In this document: piece by piece, positions 43,320 through 54,061 of the stretch
How the letters are laid out: each line of letters starts with the position of its first letter
How positions within the stretch are numbered: the first letter of the stretch is position 1
Assembly: GCA_017311185.1 (NCBI GenBank)
Contig: JAESUZ010003106.1
Coordinates: 30,922-94,921 of the forward strand
Length of the DNA stretch: 64,000 nucleotides
DNA from: Proteles cristata cristata
Lineage: Eukaryota; Chordata; Mammalia; Carnivora; Hyaenidae
Direction of reading: 5' to 3'
Program-made: the position numbers and the translations under genes
Notes under the pieces: model-generated
The model's input: only the letters and a program-made list of their open reading frames with translations
Told to the model about the DNA's origin: nothing
Database searches by the model: none

Positions 43320-44064
43320 AGCATTACTTGTTCTTGAAGGATGGTTATTAAGAAAAGGTTAAGGTCTTCTCCACTGGCCCCAATTCTGATTCCCTTGTCT
43401 TCCCTCCTACCCGGAGGCAACCACTCTTACCAGCTTACCATGTGCATATGCTTTTCTAGGTATATATGTTTATTAAAACGTATATGGCATTGTTTGAAGA
43501 TTTTTCAGTGTTTATTTCATAGCGTATGTATCTTGTTGCAATTTGCTTTATTCACCAATTTTCTTGGAAGTCATTCCATATGACAATATATAGAACCACC
43601 TTATTCTTTTCACCTGCTGCATATATTCTTTATTTCACTGTTGCCCTATGTTCACTCTTTTTTTTCTAGTTTTTTTATTTTGAGAGCGAGCGAGAGCGCG
43701 CGCGCAGAATGAGTGGGGGAGGGGCAGGGAGCTAGGGAGGCATAGAGGATCCCAGCTGGCTCCAGTCTGTCCGGGCAGAGCTGGTCGCCGGGCTTGATCC
43801 CACGAACGGTGAGATCGTCGCCTGAGCAGAGATCAAGAGTCAGAAGCTCAACCCATTGAGCCACCCAGGCACCCCGCCCTCTGTTCACTCTTAACCAATT
43901 CTGTGATGAATGTTCATGGCCCTGCATCCTTGTACCTGCTTAGAAGTGTTTTCTCTAGAGTAGGTACAGAGTAGTGGAAATGCTGGGTCAGAGAGAATGC
44001 ATATGTACAACTTGCATTAGGTGTTAAAAATACATCCTCCAAAATGTAATTCCAATTTGCAAGC
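43320..44064 (-). mobile_element. L1 3' UTR, minus
   Basis: 'ggcaaccactcttaccagct', 'tggaagtcattccatatgac', 'aaatgctgggtcagagagaa' are reversed L1 3' UTR phrases. Ends where the ERVL LTR starts. Confidence 0.7.
43660..43875 (-). mobile_element. SINEC_Fc-type SINE, minus
   Basis: Target 'gccctatgttcactctt' / 'gccctctgttcactctt'. CG-rich GA tract with 'gagcgcgcgcgcagaatg'. Confidence 0.94.
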
Positions 44065-44900
44065 TGTGATATTGTGATTTATAATAAGGAATAAGTATTT
44101 GGCCTCCCTTTCATTTCTGGCATAGAGCTCCTAAAACCCTTGGAATTTCCTAAGTGAGGAGAGAGCTACAAAGGTGTCTTTTGTTATGTTAACGAGTGAC
44201 ATTTGGGCTGCACCTAAGGCTGGGGGCTGGTTGCCAGGGGAACCAAGTCTGAATAGAGGGTTGGAACTTCCAGTTCCACCCCCTGACCTCTGGGGAGGGG
44301 AGACGGGCTGGAGGTTGAATCAATCACCAATGGCCAATGATTAAATCAATCATGACTATGTAATGAAGCCTCCATAAAAACCGAGAGGACCGGGGCCCAT
44401 AGACCTTCCAGGTGGTCGAACACGTGGAGGCTCACGGGGAGTGGCGCGCCTCGAGAGGGCACAGAAGTTCCTCGTCCTTTCCCCGTACCTCGCCCTATGC
44501 GTCTTTTCCATCTAGCTATTTCTGAGTTATATCCTTTTGTAATAAACCGGTGATCTAGTAAGTAGGATATTTCTCTGAGTTCTGTGAGCCACTCAAGCAA
44601 ATGAATTGAACCCAAGGAGAGGGGCTTGGGAACCTCCATTCTCTAGCTGGTCAGTGAGAAGCACAGGTAACAGCCTGGGCTTGTGATTAACATCTGAAGT
44701 TGGAGTAGGGTGGGGGGGGAGGGGACAGTCTTGTAGGACTGAATTCTTAACCTGTGGCATCTCATGCCACAATTTCAGGTAGGTAGTATCGGAATTGAGT
44801 TCTCGGGCTCACTGCTGTTGTTAGGAATTGCTTGGTTTTGTGTGCGGGAGCCCTCCCCCCCTCCCCCGCCTGAACTCTGGATTTGGGACCAAGAACCCCA
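44065..44900 (+). mobile_element. 5' LTR (MER21-like, tentative)
   Basis: Begins 'tgtgatattgtgatttataa'. Contains 'caatcaccaatggccaatga', a TATA-like 'cctccataaaaaccga' (44370-44385), and AATAAA at 44541-44546 followed by 'tttctctgagttctgtgagc'. In a retrovirus this would hold promoter, enhancer and polyadenylation signals. Family name from memory, so treat as a hypothesis. Confidence 0.75.
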
Positions 44901-45471
44901 AAGAGTTGGTGGTCAGTGAGTTGGGATTTGCTTAACTGCCCTGGCTCACAGAAACATGTGGTTCGGGAAGAGAAAGCATGAAAGGAGGTAGGGTGGGAAT
45001 GTGGAACCTTTGATTCCTGGGTGTCCATGTGGTCACCCAAGGTATGGAGCGGCAGCTATGCTGCTAGTTACTAAAGATGGACCCAACTCCCTGGCAGTTG
45101 GAATAAGGAAATGCATACTAATAAGAAAAAGGCAAAATATTCAACCCCTTTGTCATTGTTCTCTGTAATAGCTAAACGAAATGGGAATGTTCAGTTGGAC
45201 TTTGATGCTAGTCCAAAGTCCGATTTCAGCGAGTCTGAGCTTTGGCCATTAGCCTCAAAACCGCCCCCCCAAAGGTAAAAATCACCATGGGGGAAGGGCA
45301 AAACCAAGAAACTATTGAAACCATGGAGATTAGTGTCAAAGAGTTGTTTTCATTTCGTAGATCAGCAGCCTCAGCTCCCTGAGGAAGCTTCGCTGTGCTG
45401 GATTGGGGACAGTAACAGATTGGGGGCGGTGTCTTCGGTCTGAATGAAGGCTGCTGGGTGGGAGAGCGTGT

Positions 45472-45956
45472 TTGGTTTGGTGCAGGACCCACGGCTCGCT
45501 GTGGAACAGTCGCAGACGGGTGTACGTGATCCAGACACTCCCGAGGGAACGGCCAGCCTGGCGGACTGGATACAAGCCACCTGAAGGTTTTCTCATCCTT
45601 AGAAAGAGGTCTGTCCTTCACCCCGATGAATGCCAAGTGCAAAACCCCCAGATGAGGCAGCTGATAGGCTTCCTGGCACGTGGGACTGGCTTTATGACGA
45701 CCGAGATATTAACCCGCCGAATATGTCCATCACCCAGGTCATGGTAAATGCCGGGATTGAGGGGGTCCCTTTCACATGGGCGCCCCACGTAACCGCATTG
45801 TTGCAAAACCAAAAAAAAAAAAAAAAAAAGCTCTGGAAACCTCATGGAATTTGCAGTCTCTGCTTCTCCTCCTGGGGTCTTACAGATGCTAATAGAAACA
45901 TTAGGTTAATTCACAAGCAAATAGGGAAAGTCAAGGGAAATTTTTTAAGTTATTAA
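45472..45956 (+). pseudogene. ERV internal frames, possible gag region
   Basis: Two overlapping plus frames (45472-45747, 91 codons; 45630-45956, 108 codons) lie where gag is expected, downstream of the 5' LTR. The second includes 'GTWDWLYDDRDINPPNMSIT'. I do not recognise a domain. Assignment to gag is by position only. An A20 run at 45810-45829 lies in the frame. Confidence 0.35.
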
Positions 45957-47135
45957 GAAATTTAGTGAATAAAGTGAATATTGATAGGAGCGAAACAAAG
46001 AGGAAACAGGAAGGGGATTCATTCCAGTGGGTCGAAATTTTTAGATGGTTATTAAGAAATGGGTGAACTGGGTTTTTTGTTTAGTATATATAAGTTGCAT
46101 AATTTTTTTTTAAAGAAATAGGATGAAGGAAACAGACATTGATGGGGTTATGACACAGGTTTTAATGAAGCACTACCTAAGGTTGGTCAGGTCAAATGGA
46201 TCCCTGTTAGTCCCCCAGCATTAAAGGGCCCCAAACAATCCTGTTTCATTTACCCCTTTTTGGAAAAATTTTACAAGCCGGAAGGCAAAAAATTACAATG
46301 AAATACCTAACCAGCAAGTGCTTGGGCCAACCAGTAGGTTAATCAAGATAAAGATGGACCCCCTCACTGGGGACCCAGAGTCTTTAGGACCAGAGTGGGT
46401 AAAATGGTCAAAGAAGAGGTTTCTGGGACTCCTTGACATGAGAGTCCCATGAACTATGGTACCAAAGCCGGTTGGTGAAGCCCTGACTCTTGGCTTCAAT
46501 ATGACTGAGACGTTGTAAACACCTCTGGTTGATGGGATTATGAAAGTTGGAATGTGTAAGCCGATATTCTCCAAAAAAATTGTTACCTTTACCTGAATGT
46601 TTTTATAGGAATGAATATTAAGTGTGGCTGAGGAACACTTCCCTTACCCTGTTGTGAAACCATAACCTGTTGATGAAGTCCTAACAGAAGCTACAGGTAG
46701 GAACAGAAGAGTTGATGGAGTTGCTGTAAAAGTTTGTAGGAGAATTCTTATGTTTGAATAGACTTTATGTGAAGTGGTTGTCTTTTTTTTCTCTGATTGT
46801 TAAAAGGCAAAATGTTGGGGGATCGCCAAGGGACAGACGTTATATCTGACCGGGGATCACTTCTCCTACCTAGTATTGTAACACAGAGGTATGTACATCT
46901 GCCCTTCAAGCAAAAGTAATTGGACGTGCTATGGGAACCATTAAGATGGCTGAGCCCACACTGTAGGCTAGAAGTGGGAATGCTGGTATAGACCCAATTC
47001 TCTGCAATAGCCCTTTTTAGGGTATAGACTAGAGTTTATGGCAAGAGCCTGTGAGCGCCTCCCAGTGCCCACTTTTGGGACTCTGGAGAAGAGAATTTTG
47101 AGGGCCATTTACTACCTTGCTATTGGATATTATTA

Positions 47136-47334
47136 TTTTTTTTTTAGTTTTATGTATTTTGAGTGAGAGAGAGAGAAAGTAAGCAGGGGTAGGGAGAAGG
47201 AGACAGAATCCCAAGCAGGCTCTGTGCTGTCACCACAGAGCCCGATGCCCGGCTGGAACTGATGAACCGTGAGATCAGGACCTGAGCCAAAATCGAGTCG
47301 GACACTTAACTGACTGAACCACCCAGGTGCCCCC
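47136..47334 (-). mobile_element. SINEC_Fc-type SINE inserted in ERV pol
   Basis: Perfect 16-bp target duplication 'ctattggatattatta' (47120-47135 and 47335-47350). It split the sequence just before RNase H. Confidence 0.96.
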
Positions 47335-47694
47335 CTATTGGATATTATTAATTGAAGCCATTCCTGTGACCGAAAGACATACATGGTCTTGAATCCTGAA
47401 ATACCCACAATGTCTAGGATGATGTTAGAGAAACACCTTTATGGGGATGGCAGTGCCTGGAGAATGCAAGGGGGAGCTTGCTCACGGGCGGGGAGACCCT
47501 TTCCCCCTAGGACTGACTCTGGAGCTATGTGAGTTGCTTACTGGATTCTATCCTCCCTTGGTCAATGCCCTATAAACAGCTCTTGACTGACTAAGAGCTG
47601 CTTGATGTGTGGACAGAAGTTCCACAGGGAAAGGCCCACAGCTTGCTTGGAAGGCCTCCATTCTACCCGGAAAAGGTAAAAACCTATCAGCTCA

Positions 47695-48103
47695 GTAGTC
47701 TGAATTGCATGCTATTTTGCTAGCAGTGATGAAAGAGTCAAACAGTGATGAAAAACCTGGATGTTTGACTTCCTACTGACAAATGGGCAGTGGCCAGTGG
47801 CCTGGGCTTATGGTCAGCAGGAAGGTGACAGACACGTGGTGTATTAAAGGGATGTCCATGCAGGGCATAGCCCTATGGAAATTTGAGGGGTGCGTTACAG
47901 TGGGCCATGTCAGTGCTCATCAGAATTCCCTTCCAGGTTTGGAAGGTGAGTGGAACAAGCAAGCAGATACCCCCAGGGGCCCCCTTGAAGTAGCCACCTG
48001 GGTCCATGAGATGAGTGGACACGGGGGGCCTGCAGCAATGCAGAGATGGGCTGCTTCTAGACCTATTCCTCTTTGCATCTTCTGTGACACAAAATGTCAA
48101 TAA
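47695..48103 (+). pseudogene. ERV pol: RNase H end and integrase zinc finger
   Basis: The open frame 47783-48103 (106 codons) has 'VGHVSAHQ' at residues 40-47 and 'WNKQAD' at 57-62, the last RNase H motif with its aspartate at 62. It then has 'WVHEMSGHGGPAAMQRWA' with His75 and His80, and Cys98 and Cys101 ('CIFC'), the HHCC zinc-binding fold at the start of retroviral integrase. Upstream, 47705-47745 encodes 'ELHAILLAVM', an earlier RNase H segment, separated by a stop. In a virus, RNase H removes RNA from the RNA-DNA hybrid and the zinc finger helps integrase multimerise. This is the best-preserved coding piece of the window, but it lacks an intact enzyme. Confidence 0.85.
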
Positions 48104-48130
48104 GAATTGTTCTGTTAGCAGAGGAGACAC

Positions 48131-48420
48131 AGCCCGTGTGGCAGATTCCCTAGTGGGAAGGCCCTGAAAATAGCTGGCGAGGGAAACTCATGCTGGCAGT
48201 CCTGGGGGTACAAGTGGGTCCTGATGGGAACAGTCACTGACTCTAGACTGGGCTTTGCCTACCTGGCCGGAGGGGCAGATGCTCAGGGTACTATGAAAGA
48301 ACCAGATCGAAGATATGGTGCTACTTTGGACAGCCCACTGTCACTTCTTCAGACTGAAGAATATACCTTATAGCTGATGATGCCCAACAGTGGGCAGAGA
48401 TATCCTCCTCAGGGTACTAG
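48131..48420 (+). pseudogene. ERV integrase core remnant
   Basis: From 48206 one frame reads 'GYKWVLMGTVTDSRLGFAY', the first strand pair of the integrase catalytic core with the first acidic residue (Asp, codon 48239-48241), then 'GADAQGTM'. 'DAQQWAEIS' near 48380-48406 resembles the helix after the second acidic position. The second catalytic aspartate and the glutamate are not found in frame, so the core is broken. A SINE follows at 48463. Confidence 0.75.
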
Positions 48421-48462
48421 TTTGATAGAGAAGGGACCGGGGAATTAACAAGTGGTTGTCTA

Positions 48463-48652
48463 GGGGCGCCTGGGTGGCTCAATTGGTTGAGCATCTGACT
48501 CTTGATTTCGGCCCAGGTCATGATCCCAGGGTCATGGGGTCAAGTCCTACACTGGGCTCCAAGCTGAGCGTGAGGCCTATTTGAGATTCTCTCTTCCTGT
48601 GCTCCTCTCCCCAACTTGTGCTCTCCTTCTCTCTCTCTCTTAAAAAGAAAAC
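48463..48652 (+). mobile_element. CAN SINE, 'gagcgtgaggcct' subtype, in ERV
   Basis: 'ggggcgcctgggtggctcaa' head, 'aagctgagcgtgaggcctat' middle, A-rich end. Inserted between integrase core and downstream text. Confidence 0.92.
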
Positions 48653-49116
48653 ATAGGGGGAAAAAAACCCAGTGCGGGGGCCAGGAGGGAGAGAAACCCA
48701 CGGAGGAGGCTGGCTTAAAGGCCTTCATGAGGGTGTGCTCCCTCAACACGAACGCAAGGGGGGCTACAGGAATGTCCCACTGGATAGATTCTTCTGTTTC
48801 TCTGGTGGATCTGGAGAAGAAGGGGTGTGGAAGTGCTAGTATTTTTTGCTTTTCCACATCACCTCAACATTTTCTTTTTTTTCCCCTACTTGATGCAGTG
48901 GTCACAGGACCCAAGACTATAAGGGCTGGATTCCTAAGCAAGAAACTAACTGTTTTTAACCTTTATGTCAGGATTCCTAAAGGCCCGATGGGGCAGGATG
49001 GCCTTCGTCCGTCCCTTCAGGCGAAATTGGGGCTGTCGGTGAATGCAGCTCTATTGCCTGGTGGCAAAGATAGCCCACTAGTTCTGCACGCGTGTAACCT
49101 TACCTTATCTGACTAG
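48616..49116 (+). pseudogene. Longest open frame: SINE tail joined to ERV post-integrase region
   Basis: 166 codons without a stop, the longest frame in the window. The first 15 or so come from the CT-rich SINE tail. From about residue 30 it reads retroviral: 'FMRVCSLNTNARGATGMSHW' has the spacing of the helix at the end of the integrase core. 'VRIPKGPMGQDG' and 'LPGGKDSPLVLHACNLTLSD' follow. The frame probably survives by chance, since everything upstream in pol is broken. A host use cannot be excluded but nothing supports it. Confidence 0.6.
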
Positions 49117-49591
49117 AGCTGGACTGAGGGGGAGTGACTTGCTAGACTAGTTTTGTTGCGTGCAATCTACACCAGCAGCAGTGGACGAACCCAGTGTCCC
49201 TTCTAAAGGTGGAAATGTGTGGATCTAAATGGAAGGATGGAAAAATAGTAGCTGAGAGTAAGGGAATGAATACATGGGTTATGTAATATGGGGGTGGGGG
49301 GGAGGATCCAATATTACATTAACATTTCCAAAGAGGCTCAGGGCAGGAGATGATCTTATTTCTTACCAGATGCCTGAGAGGGTAAAGGCCACTCTTTGTT
49401 TGGGAACCTGACAAGATCGAATGGAAGCCTGCAAACCCAAGTGGCCTCTGCCTGGGAGACCTTTTCAAACAGGATACGATGCTAGACTAGGTAGTTAATC
49501 ATGACTGAATGAGATTCTAGTGATGTGCCAGTATCTTTTGACTTATGTTTGCTTTGCTGTTAGAGATCCGTGCTCGAAACCCAGGGTGGAC

Positions 49592-50419
49592 TGTGATATT
49601 GAGGTTTATAATAAATATATTTGGTCTTGGTCCTGTTTCTGGCACAGAACTCCTAAACCCTTTGGAATTTCCTCAGTGTAGAAAGCCCTAAAGGTGTCTT
49701 TTGTTATGTTAGCAAGTGACTTGGACTGCACCTTTGGACGGGGGCTGGTTGCCAAGGGAACTGACCTTGTGATTGGAGGGGTGGAAATTTCAGTCCCACC
49801 TCTGATGGTTGGGGGGCTGTTGTTGAATCAATCACCATTGGCCATTGATTTAAACTAAGAGTCCAAGGTTCAGAGAGTTTCTGGGTTGGTGAGCACGCAG
49901 AGATGGGGGGGGGAGTGACTTGGAAACTCTCCCCCCTCACCCCCCATACCTTGCCCTATGCATCTCTTCTATCTGACTGCTCCGGGATTATGTCCTTTTA
50001 TAATAAACCAGTGATCTAGTAAGTAAAATGTTTCTCTGAGTTCTGTGACCCATCCTAGCAAGTGAATTGAACTCAAGGAGTAGGTTGTTGGAACCTAGCC
50101 AGTTAGAAGTAACAGGTAATGTAGACTTGCAGCTGGTGTTTGAACTGAGTTACTAAGCACTCCCATCTAGAGCCAGTTGCTCAGAAGGACAAGTAACAAC
50201 CTGACTTTGCAACTGGTGTGTGAACTGATGTGGGGGTGGGTGGGGGCAGACTTGTAGGACTGAATCCTTAACTGGTGGGATCTGATACTCCTTCCAGGTA
50301 GGTAGAGTCAGAATTGAGTTGAATTCTCAGACACCCTGTTGGTTTCTGAGAATTGTTCACTAGTGTGGGGAAACCTACCCCCCCTCCCCAAGTTGGAAAT
50401 TGTGTTTCAGAATACCGCA
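49592..50419 (+). mobile_element. 3' LTR (MER21-like, tentative)
   Basis: 'tgtgatattgaggtttataa' start, 'caatcaccattggccattga', AATAAA at 50002-50007, then 'tttctctgagttctgtgacc'. It differs from the 5' LTR by an internal imperfect duplication ('agccagttagaagtaacagg' at 50097 and 'agccagttgctcagaaggac' at 50171). Confidence 0.75.
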
Positions 50420-51551
50420 AAGACAAGAGTACTAGGAAGGTGCCAATGCTCTTACTACAGGACTCACCATAGCTGTCTTATCCTACATTTCCCATCTGGC
50501 ACTGCTCTGGGCTCCTTTAGCAGAAGATAACACGGGTGAGAGAGGTGTTCACCCTAACCACGCCACAAACCAGTAGGCACCTTCTGCACCCTAATCAGGG
50601 TGCCCTCAGGGGCTACCAAGGCAGTGGTGTAATCGAGTTGGAGCTACCAGTACCCCCAGGGAGGCTTCAGAGTGGCCGCCATGTCTATGGCATCCAGCTG
50701 AGAGTAGTGTCTCCTGGAGTCTGTTGGATTGACTTGTTGCTGATTGCATGTGACAACCCCTAGCAAGTCCTGGAAATAATCAGGTACGTTTTCTGGGGCT
50801 TTGAGGTCCTTGCACGACCAGGCAGCTGTACAGTTAGGTTATGCCTTGCTTTTGTTTTATGCAACCAACCGTGAACCTGGTTGCTGTGGAGCGGCAACTA
50901 CAGGAAGAAAGCTACATAGTTTCTTTCAGTTCCTCCTCATTGTACCCCTGGACTGGGGATTCATGATGTCCTTTGTAAGTATCAGAAATGTGTGTACCCC
51001 TGGACTGGGGATTCATGATGTCCTTTGTAAGTATCAGAAATGTGTAAATATGAAACACTATGTAAATATCTGAAAAGAAAGGGTTTTCAGGGAGGGGTGG
51101 GAACCAGCAAAGGCCAAGGATCTGAGGTGGGAATGTGCTTATGTTCAGGGAATGGTAAGGAGGCTGGTTGGTACAGAGAGTGAGGGGGGGTAAGAAGGAA
51201 CCGCCGTTAGAGAGTTAATGATAAGGGTATTGTGTCCGCTTTCCCAGATCTTTCCCAGGTCACTTCCCACCCAAGTGTTGTTTTAAACCCTACAGCTTTT
51301 TTCAGACCGGGTCTTGGTTTCTTTGGTGACTCAGTTCCCTCGAAACCTTAGTAAGTCCTCTGATCTATTCGTTTCGGATGTTGCCAGAGTTCTTTCCTGG
51401 GCATAACTGTAAAGTCTACCTTACGAATTTGCCTTCTTGTTCCTGGGCTGCTCCCTTTTGAAATGAACGGTGGCTGCCTTGATGCCATCTCAAACAGCAG
51501 GCCCAGGTGAGAAGGACTCCACCACTTTCCATCTGATTTTTGCTTTAGGGC
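50420..51551. other. Unassigned sequence, partly old dispersed repeat
   Basis: 50420-50940 has no recognised feature. 51090-51200 ('aaaggccaaggatctgaggt', 'ggaatggtaaggaggctggt') matches a familiar old mammalian dispersed repeat that I cannot name, and 53560-53880 reads like a later part of the same element. Frames of 63-90 codons show no domain. Confidence 0.4.
50941..51044 (+). repeat. Exact 52-bp tandem duplication
   Basis: Units 50941-50992 and 50993-51044 are identical base for base ('tgtacccctggactggggat' to 'tcagaaatgtg'). Confidence 0.97.
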
Positions 51552-51660
51552 AGAGTCCCCCGGTTTATTTTTTATTTTTTAATGTGTATTTATTTTTGAG
51601 AGAGAGCGCGTGTGCACAGGCGCATGCGAGTGGGGTTCAGAGGACCCCAAGCAGGCTCGG

Positions 51661-52195
51661 TGGAGAGTGAGCGAAGCAATAGAGTTTATTGAGGGAAAGT
51701 ACAAAGCTCTCGAGAGTGAGAGCGGTCCCGACTGGATAGCCCCCGAGGATTTCTGTTCCTTACTTTTTTTTTTTTAATTTTTTTTTAATGTTTTATTTAT
51801 TTCTAGGAGAGAGAGACAGCGTGAGCAGGGGAGGGTCAGAGAGAGAGGGAGTCACAGACTGAAACAGGCTTCAGGCTCCGAGCTGGCAGTCAGCACAGAG
51901 CCTGACGCGGGCTCGAACCCACGAACCGCGAGATCATGACCTAAGCGAAAGTCGGACGCTTAACCGACTAAGCCACCCAGGCGCCCCTCTGTTCCTTACT
52001 TTTTATTGGGACCATATCAGAAAGGTTGTGAGACTCTACGCATGGCACTTACCTGGGTGGGTCTGGAATACGTGTATCCTTTTTGTTTTTTCTTTTCCAA
52101 CCCCCTCTACTTTTTCAGCCACCCACTTGCAGCTGCAGTCTGCCTCCCTGCAGGTCCCTTATCTCACCGCCTAAAGTGAACCCTTTCCCTATTCA
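51661..52195 (-). mobile_element. Solo LTR, ERV1-like, inside the SINE, minus
   Basis: On the minus strand it starts TG (52195) and ends CA (51661), with 'ccaataaaaagtaagg' as TATA-like box (about 52010) and AATAAA at 51690-51685, about 24 bp before the end 'ctctattgcttcgctcactc'. Excluding the SINE at 51768 it is about 315 bp. No direct repeat flanks it, which fits a deletion at insertion or recombination. Confidence 0.7.
51768..51987 (-). mobile_element. SINEC_Fc-type SINE inside the LTR, minus
   Basis: Perfect 16-bp target duplication 'tctgttccttactttt' (51752-51767 and 51988-52003). Body of the 'gtcagcacagagcctgacgc' type. Confidence 0.96.
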
Positions 52196-52262
52196 AGATC
52201 ATGACCTGAGCCAAAGCCAGACGCTTACCCAGCAGAGCCACCCAGGCGCCCCAGAGTCCCCC

Positions 52263-54047
52263 TGTTTAACTAAGGAGTCTTAGAAGTCTTTGTGTCAAGA
52301 GGTGACACAGTCCCTGAGTGGCGTAGTGGCTGACCCTATTGCAGCTGCTAGGCTGATACGAGGTAATGAGGCCACATGTTTTTTAGATGGTATATTACTT
52401 ACAGAGACAACATAAGATCAGACCAGCATGGTGTCATCCCCCCAGGCCCCTAGTCCCCCAGGGTAACACTGAACATGAGGAACCAAATGACAGACCACCA
52501 GAGTGGTAAGCCACTCTTCTGTGCAGCCAGACAGTTTTTGTAGAAGGCCACAGAAGCTGGCAGCTAGATCCCAGCGGGGAGGTGGGGAAGAAAACACTGC
52601 CCTCCCTCAGACCCGGGAGATGGGTAAGAAACAGCCTTGTGGCAGCCTCCCACAAGATAGGGATGAGATCCAACACTGTACGTAACAGCTGCCTGTTCCT
52701 ATCTCCCCTTGTTCTGGGAGGAATCACAGAGGATTCTGCTCAAGGCTTGAGTCAGACTGCAGACGCCTTGTTTATGTGGCCTACATGGAGATGTGCAGAG
52801 TCATCGGTCTGTCACAATGGAGCTGTTCCCCTACCCTTTCGTTAACACAAAGCCTTTTTCAGTATTCTCTTATTTGGGAGGCAGAGGCAGGTCCCTTTTT
52901 AATCTTGCATCCCCAAATTTCTTATTTCATTTCTTCTTAACCACCCAAGTCTTGCCTGAAGCTTTTTTTCTTTCTTATATGCCTTACTTAAATACAGCAG
53001 GTAACCATCAACACATGCTAACTTCACTTTCAGATTGTCCTTTCTACGCTGAATCGAAGGCACTTGGCGGCTTCCTTCTATTACAGGTACCATCTGCTAT
53101 TGAACAACGCTCTCCATCTTTCTTTTTTTTTTTTTTTAAACTTTTTTTGTCTTTGGCACACCATCTTTCTAGCCTCTAATATCATTTTTTTCTCATTGTT
53201 CCCTGGTTCAAACAACAAAAATTTCTTTATTGCTCATCCTGTCCTACCTGGTGGGTGAACAGGTCATTGGGACAGCCCTCCGTGCTTTCATTCTGAAGAG
53301 GCTTTGCTGTCTTCAATACATGGCTACCAAGGTCATCGCTAGGGTTAAGGTTCAGAGTCATCTCTGTTACAGCAAGCTGCAAGTGGAGAAAAACACATAG
53401 GAGTATTGCTTGGGAGGTTCACACAGACAGGCTGAAAATGGTACATGAAATCTGTCCTCATATTCCATGTAGCCACACCTAACTGCAAGGGAGGCTGGGA
53501 AATGTCTGTCTGGGAAGAAGAGGAGAGCAGGGATAAGGTGAGTGGCTAGGAGTGTCTGCCACAGTGTGTTGTGGAATAGCGTATTGGTAGTGCAGGTGGT
53601 GAGAAGTGGCTGAATTCTGGATTTCTACATAAGGTAGGGACCCCAGAATTTGTTGACGCCAAGGTTTTTTGCCTGAAAAATTAGAAGTAAAGAGTTGCTG
53701 TATGCCAAGATGGTAAAGGCTATCGAGAACTCAGTTTTAGGCACGTGATTTTTGAGGTCCCTCTGAGCATCCACGTGGAGACATTAAATAAGCCTTGAGA
53801 GATGGAGGTTTCCAGTTCAAAGGAGTGATAGGGACTGAATATATAAATGTGGGGCCCATCAGTACATGGTATTTAAAGCCATTAAACAACACTAACTGCA
53901 AAACTATATACAGTAATACTGAATTTCATTCATTCTACAAAGTACGTTTTTTACATCTAAAAATCTTTGAAATTGGAATGCGTCTTACAACACTAAATAC
54001 AGTCTTCAGTTATGATCGACAGTGTTTTCTTTGTTAGTAGTATTTAA
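52263..54047. other. Mostly unassigned; old repeat at 53190-53880
   Basis: 52263-53110 shows nothing I recognise. Frames to 128 codons (52793-53179) have low-complexity ends and no domain. 53120-53160 is a small T-rich insertion between two 'ccatctttct' copies. 53460-53500 ('agccacacctaactgcaagg') and 53590-53880 ('gtggtgagaagtggctgaat', 'gccaaggttttttgcctgaa', 'catccacgtggagacattaa') read like old dispersed mammalian repeats. Confidence 0.4.
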
Positions 54048-54061
54048 AATAATGATGTGTC

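Larger units (their letters stand above)
44065..50419 (+). mobile_element. Decayed ERVL-type endogenous retrovirus
   Basis: Two direct LTRs (44065-44900 and 49592-50419) bracket about 4.7 kb of internal sequence. Recognisable in order are RNase H (about 47695-47970), integrase zinc finger (to 48103), integrase core start (48206-48300) and post-integrase text (48690-49116). gag, protease and most of RT are too eroded to place, and no env is recognised, which agrees with the env-less ERVL class. The LTRs differ by many substitutions and indels, so the insertion is old. No certain target duplication or primer-binding site. Two SINEs inserted later. Confidence 0.85.
51562..52252 (-). mobile_element. 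SINEC_Fc-type SINE, outer layer of nest, minus
   Basis: Left part 51562-51660 (T-rich start, GA tract, 'ccccaagcaggctcgg') and right part 52196-52252 ('agatcatgacctgagccaaa', 'gccacccaggcgcccc') belong to one SINE. Perfect target duplication 'agagtccccc' at 51552-51561 and 52253-52262. About 45 bp of its middle were lost when the LTR entered or later. Confidence 0.88.

Noticed and set aside
45226..45642. 138-codon minus frame within the ERVL
   Set aside because: Runs antisense to the retroviral internal region, has no recognised domain and overlaps other open frames, so it is probably chance.
52434..53179. Overlapping frames of 60-128 codons
   Set aside because: Opposite-strand overlaps, low-complexity ends (T-run giving Phe stretches) and no domain, signal or splice support.
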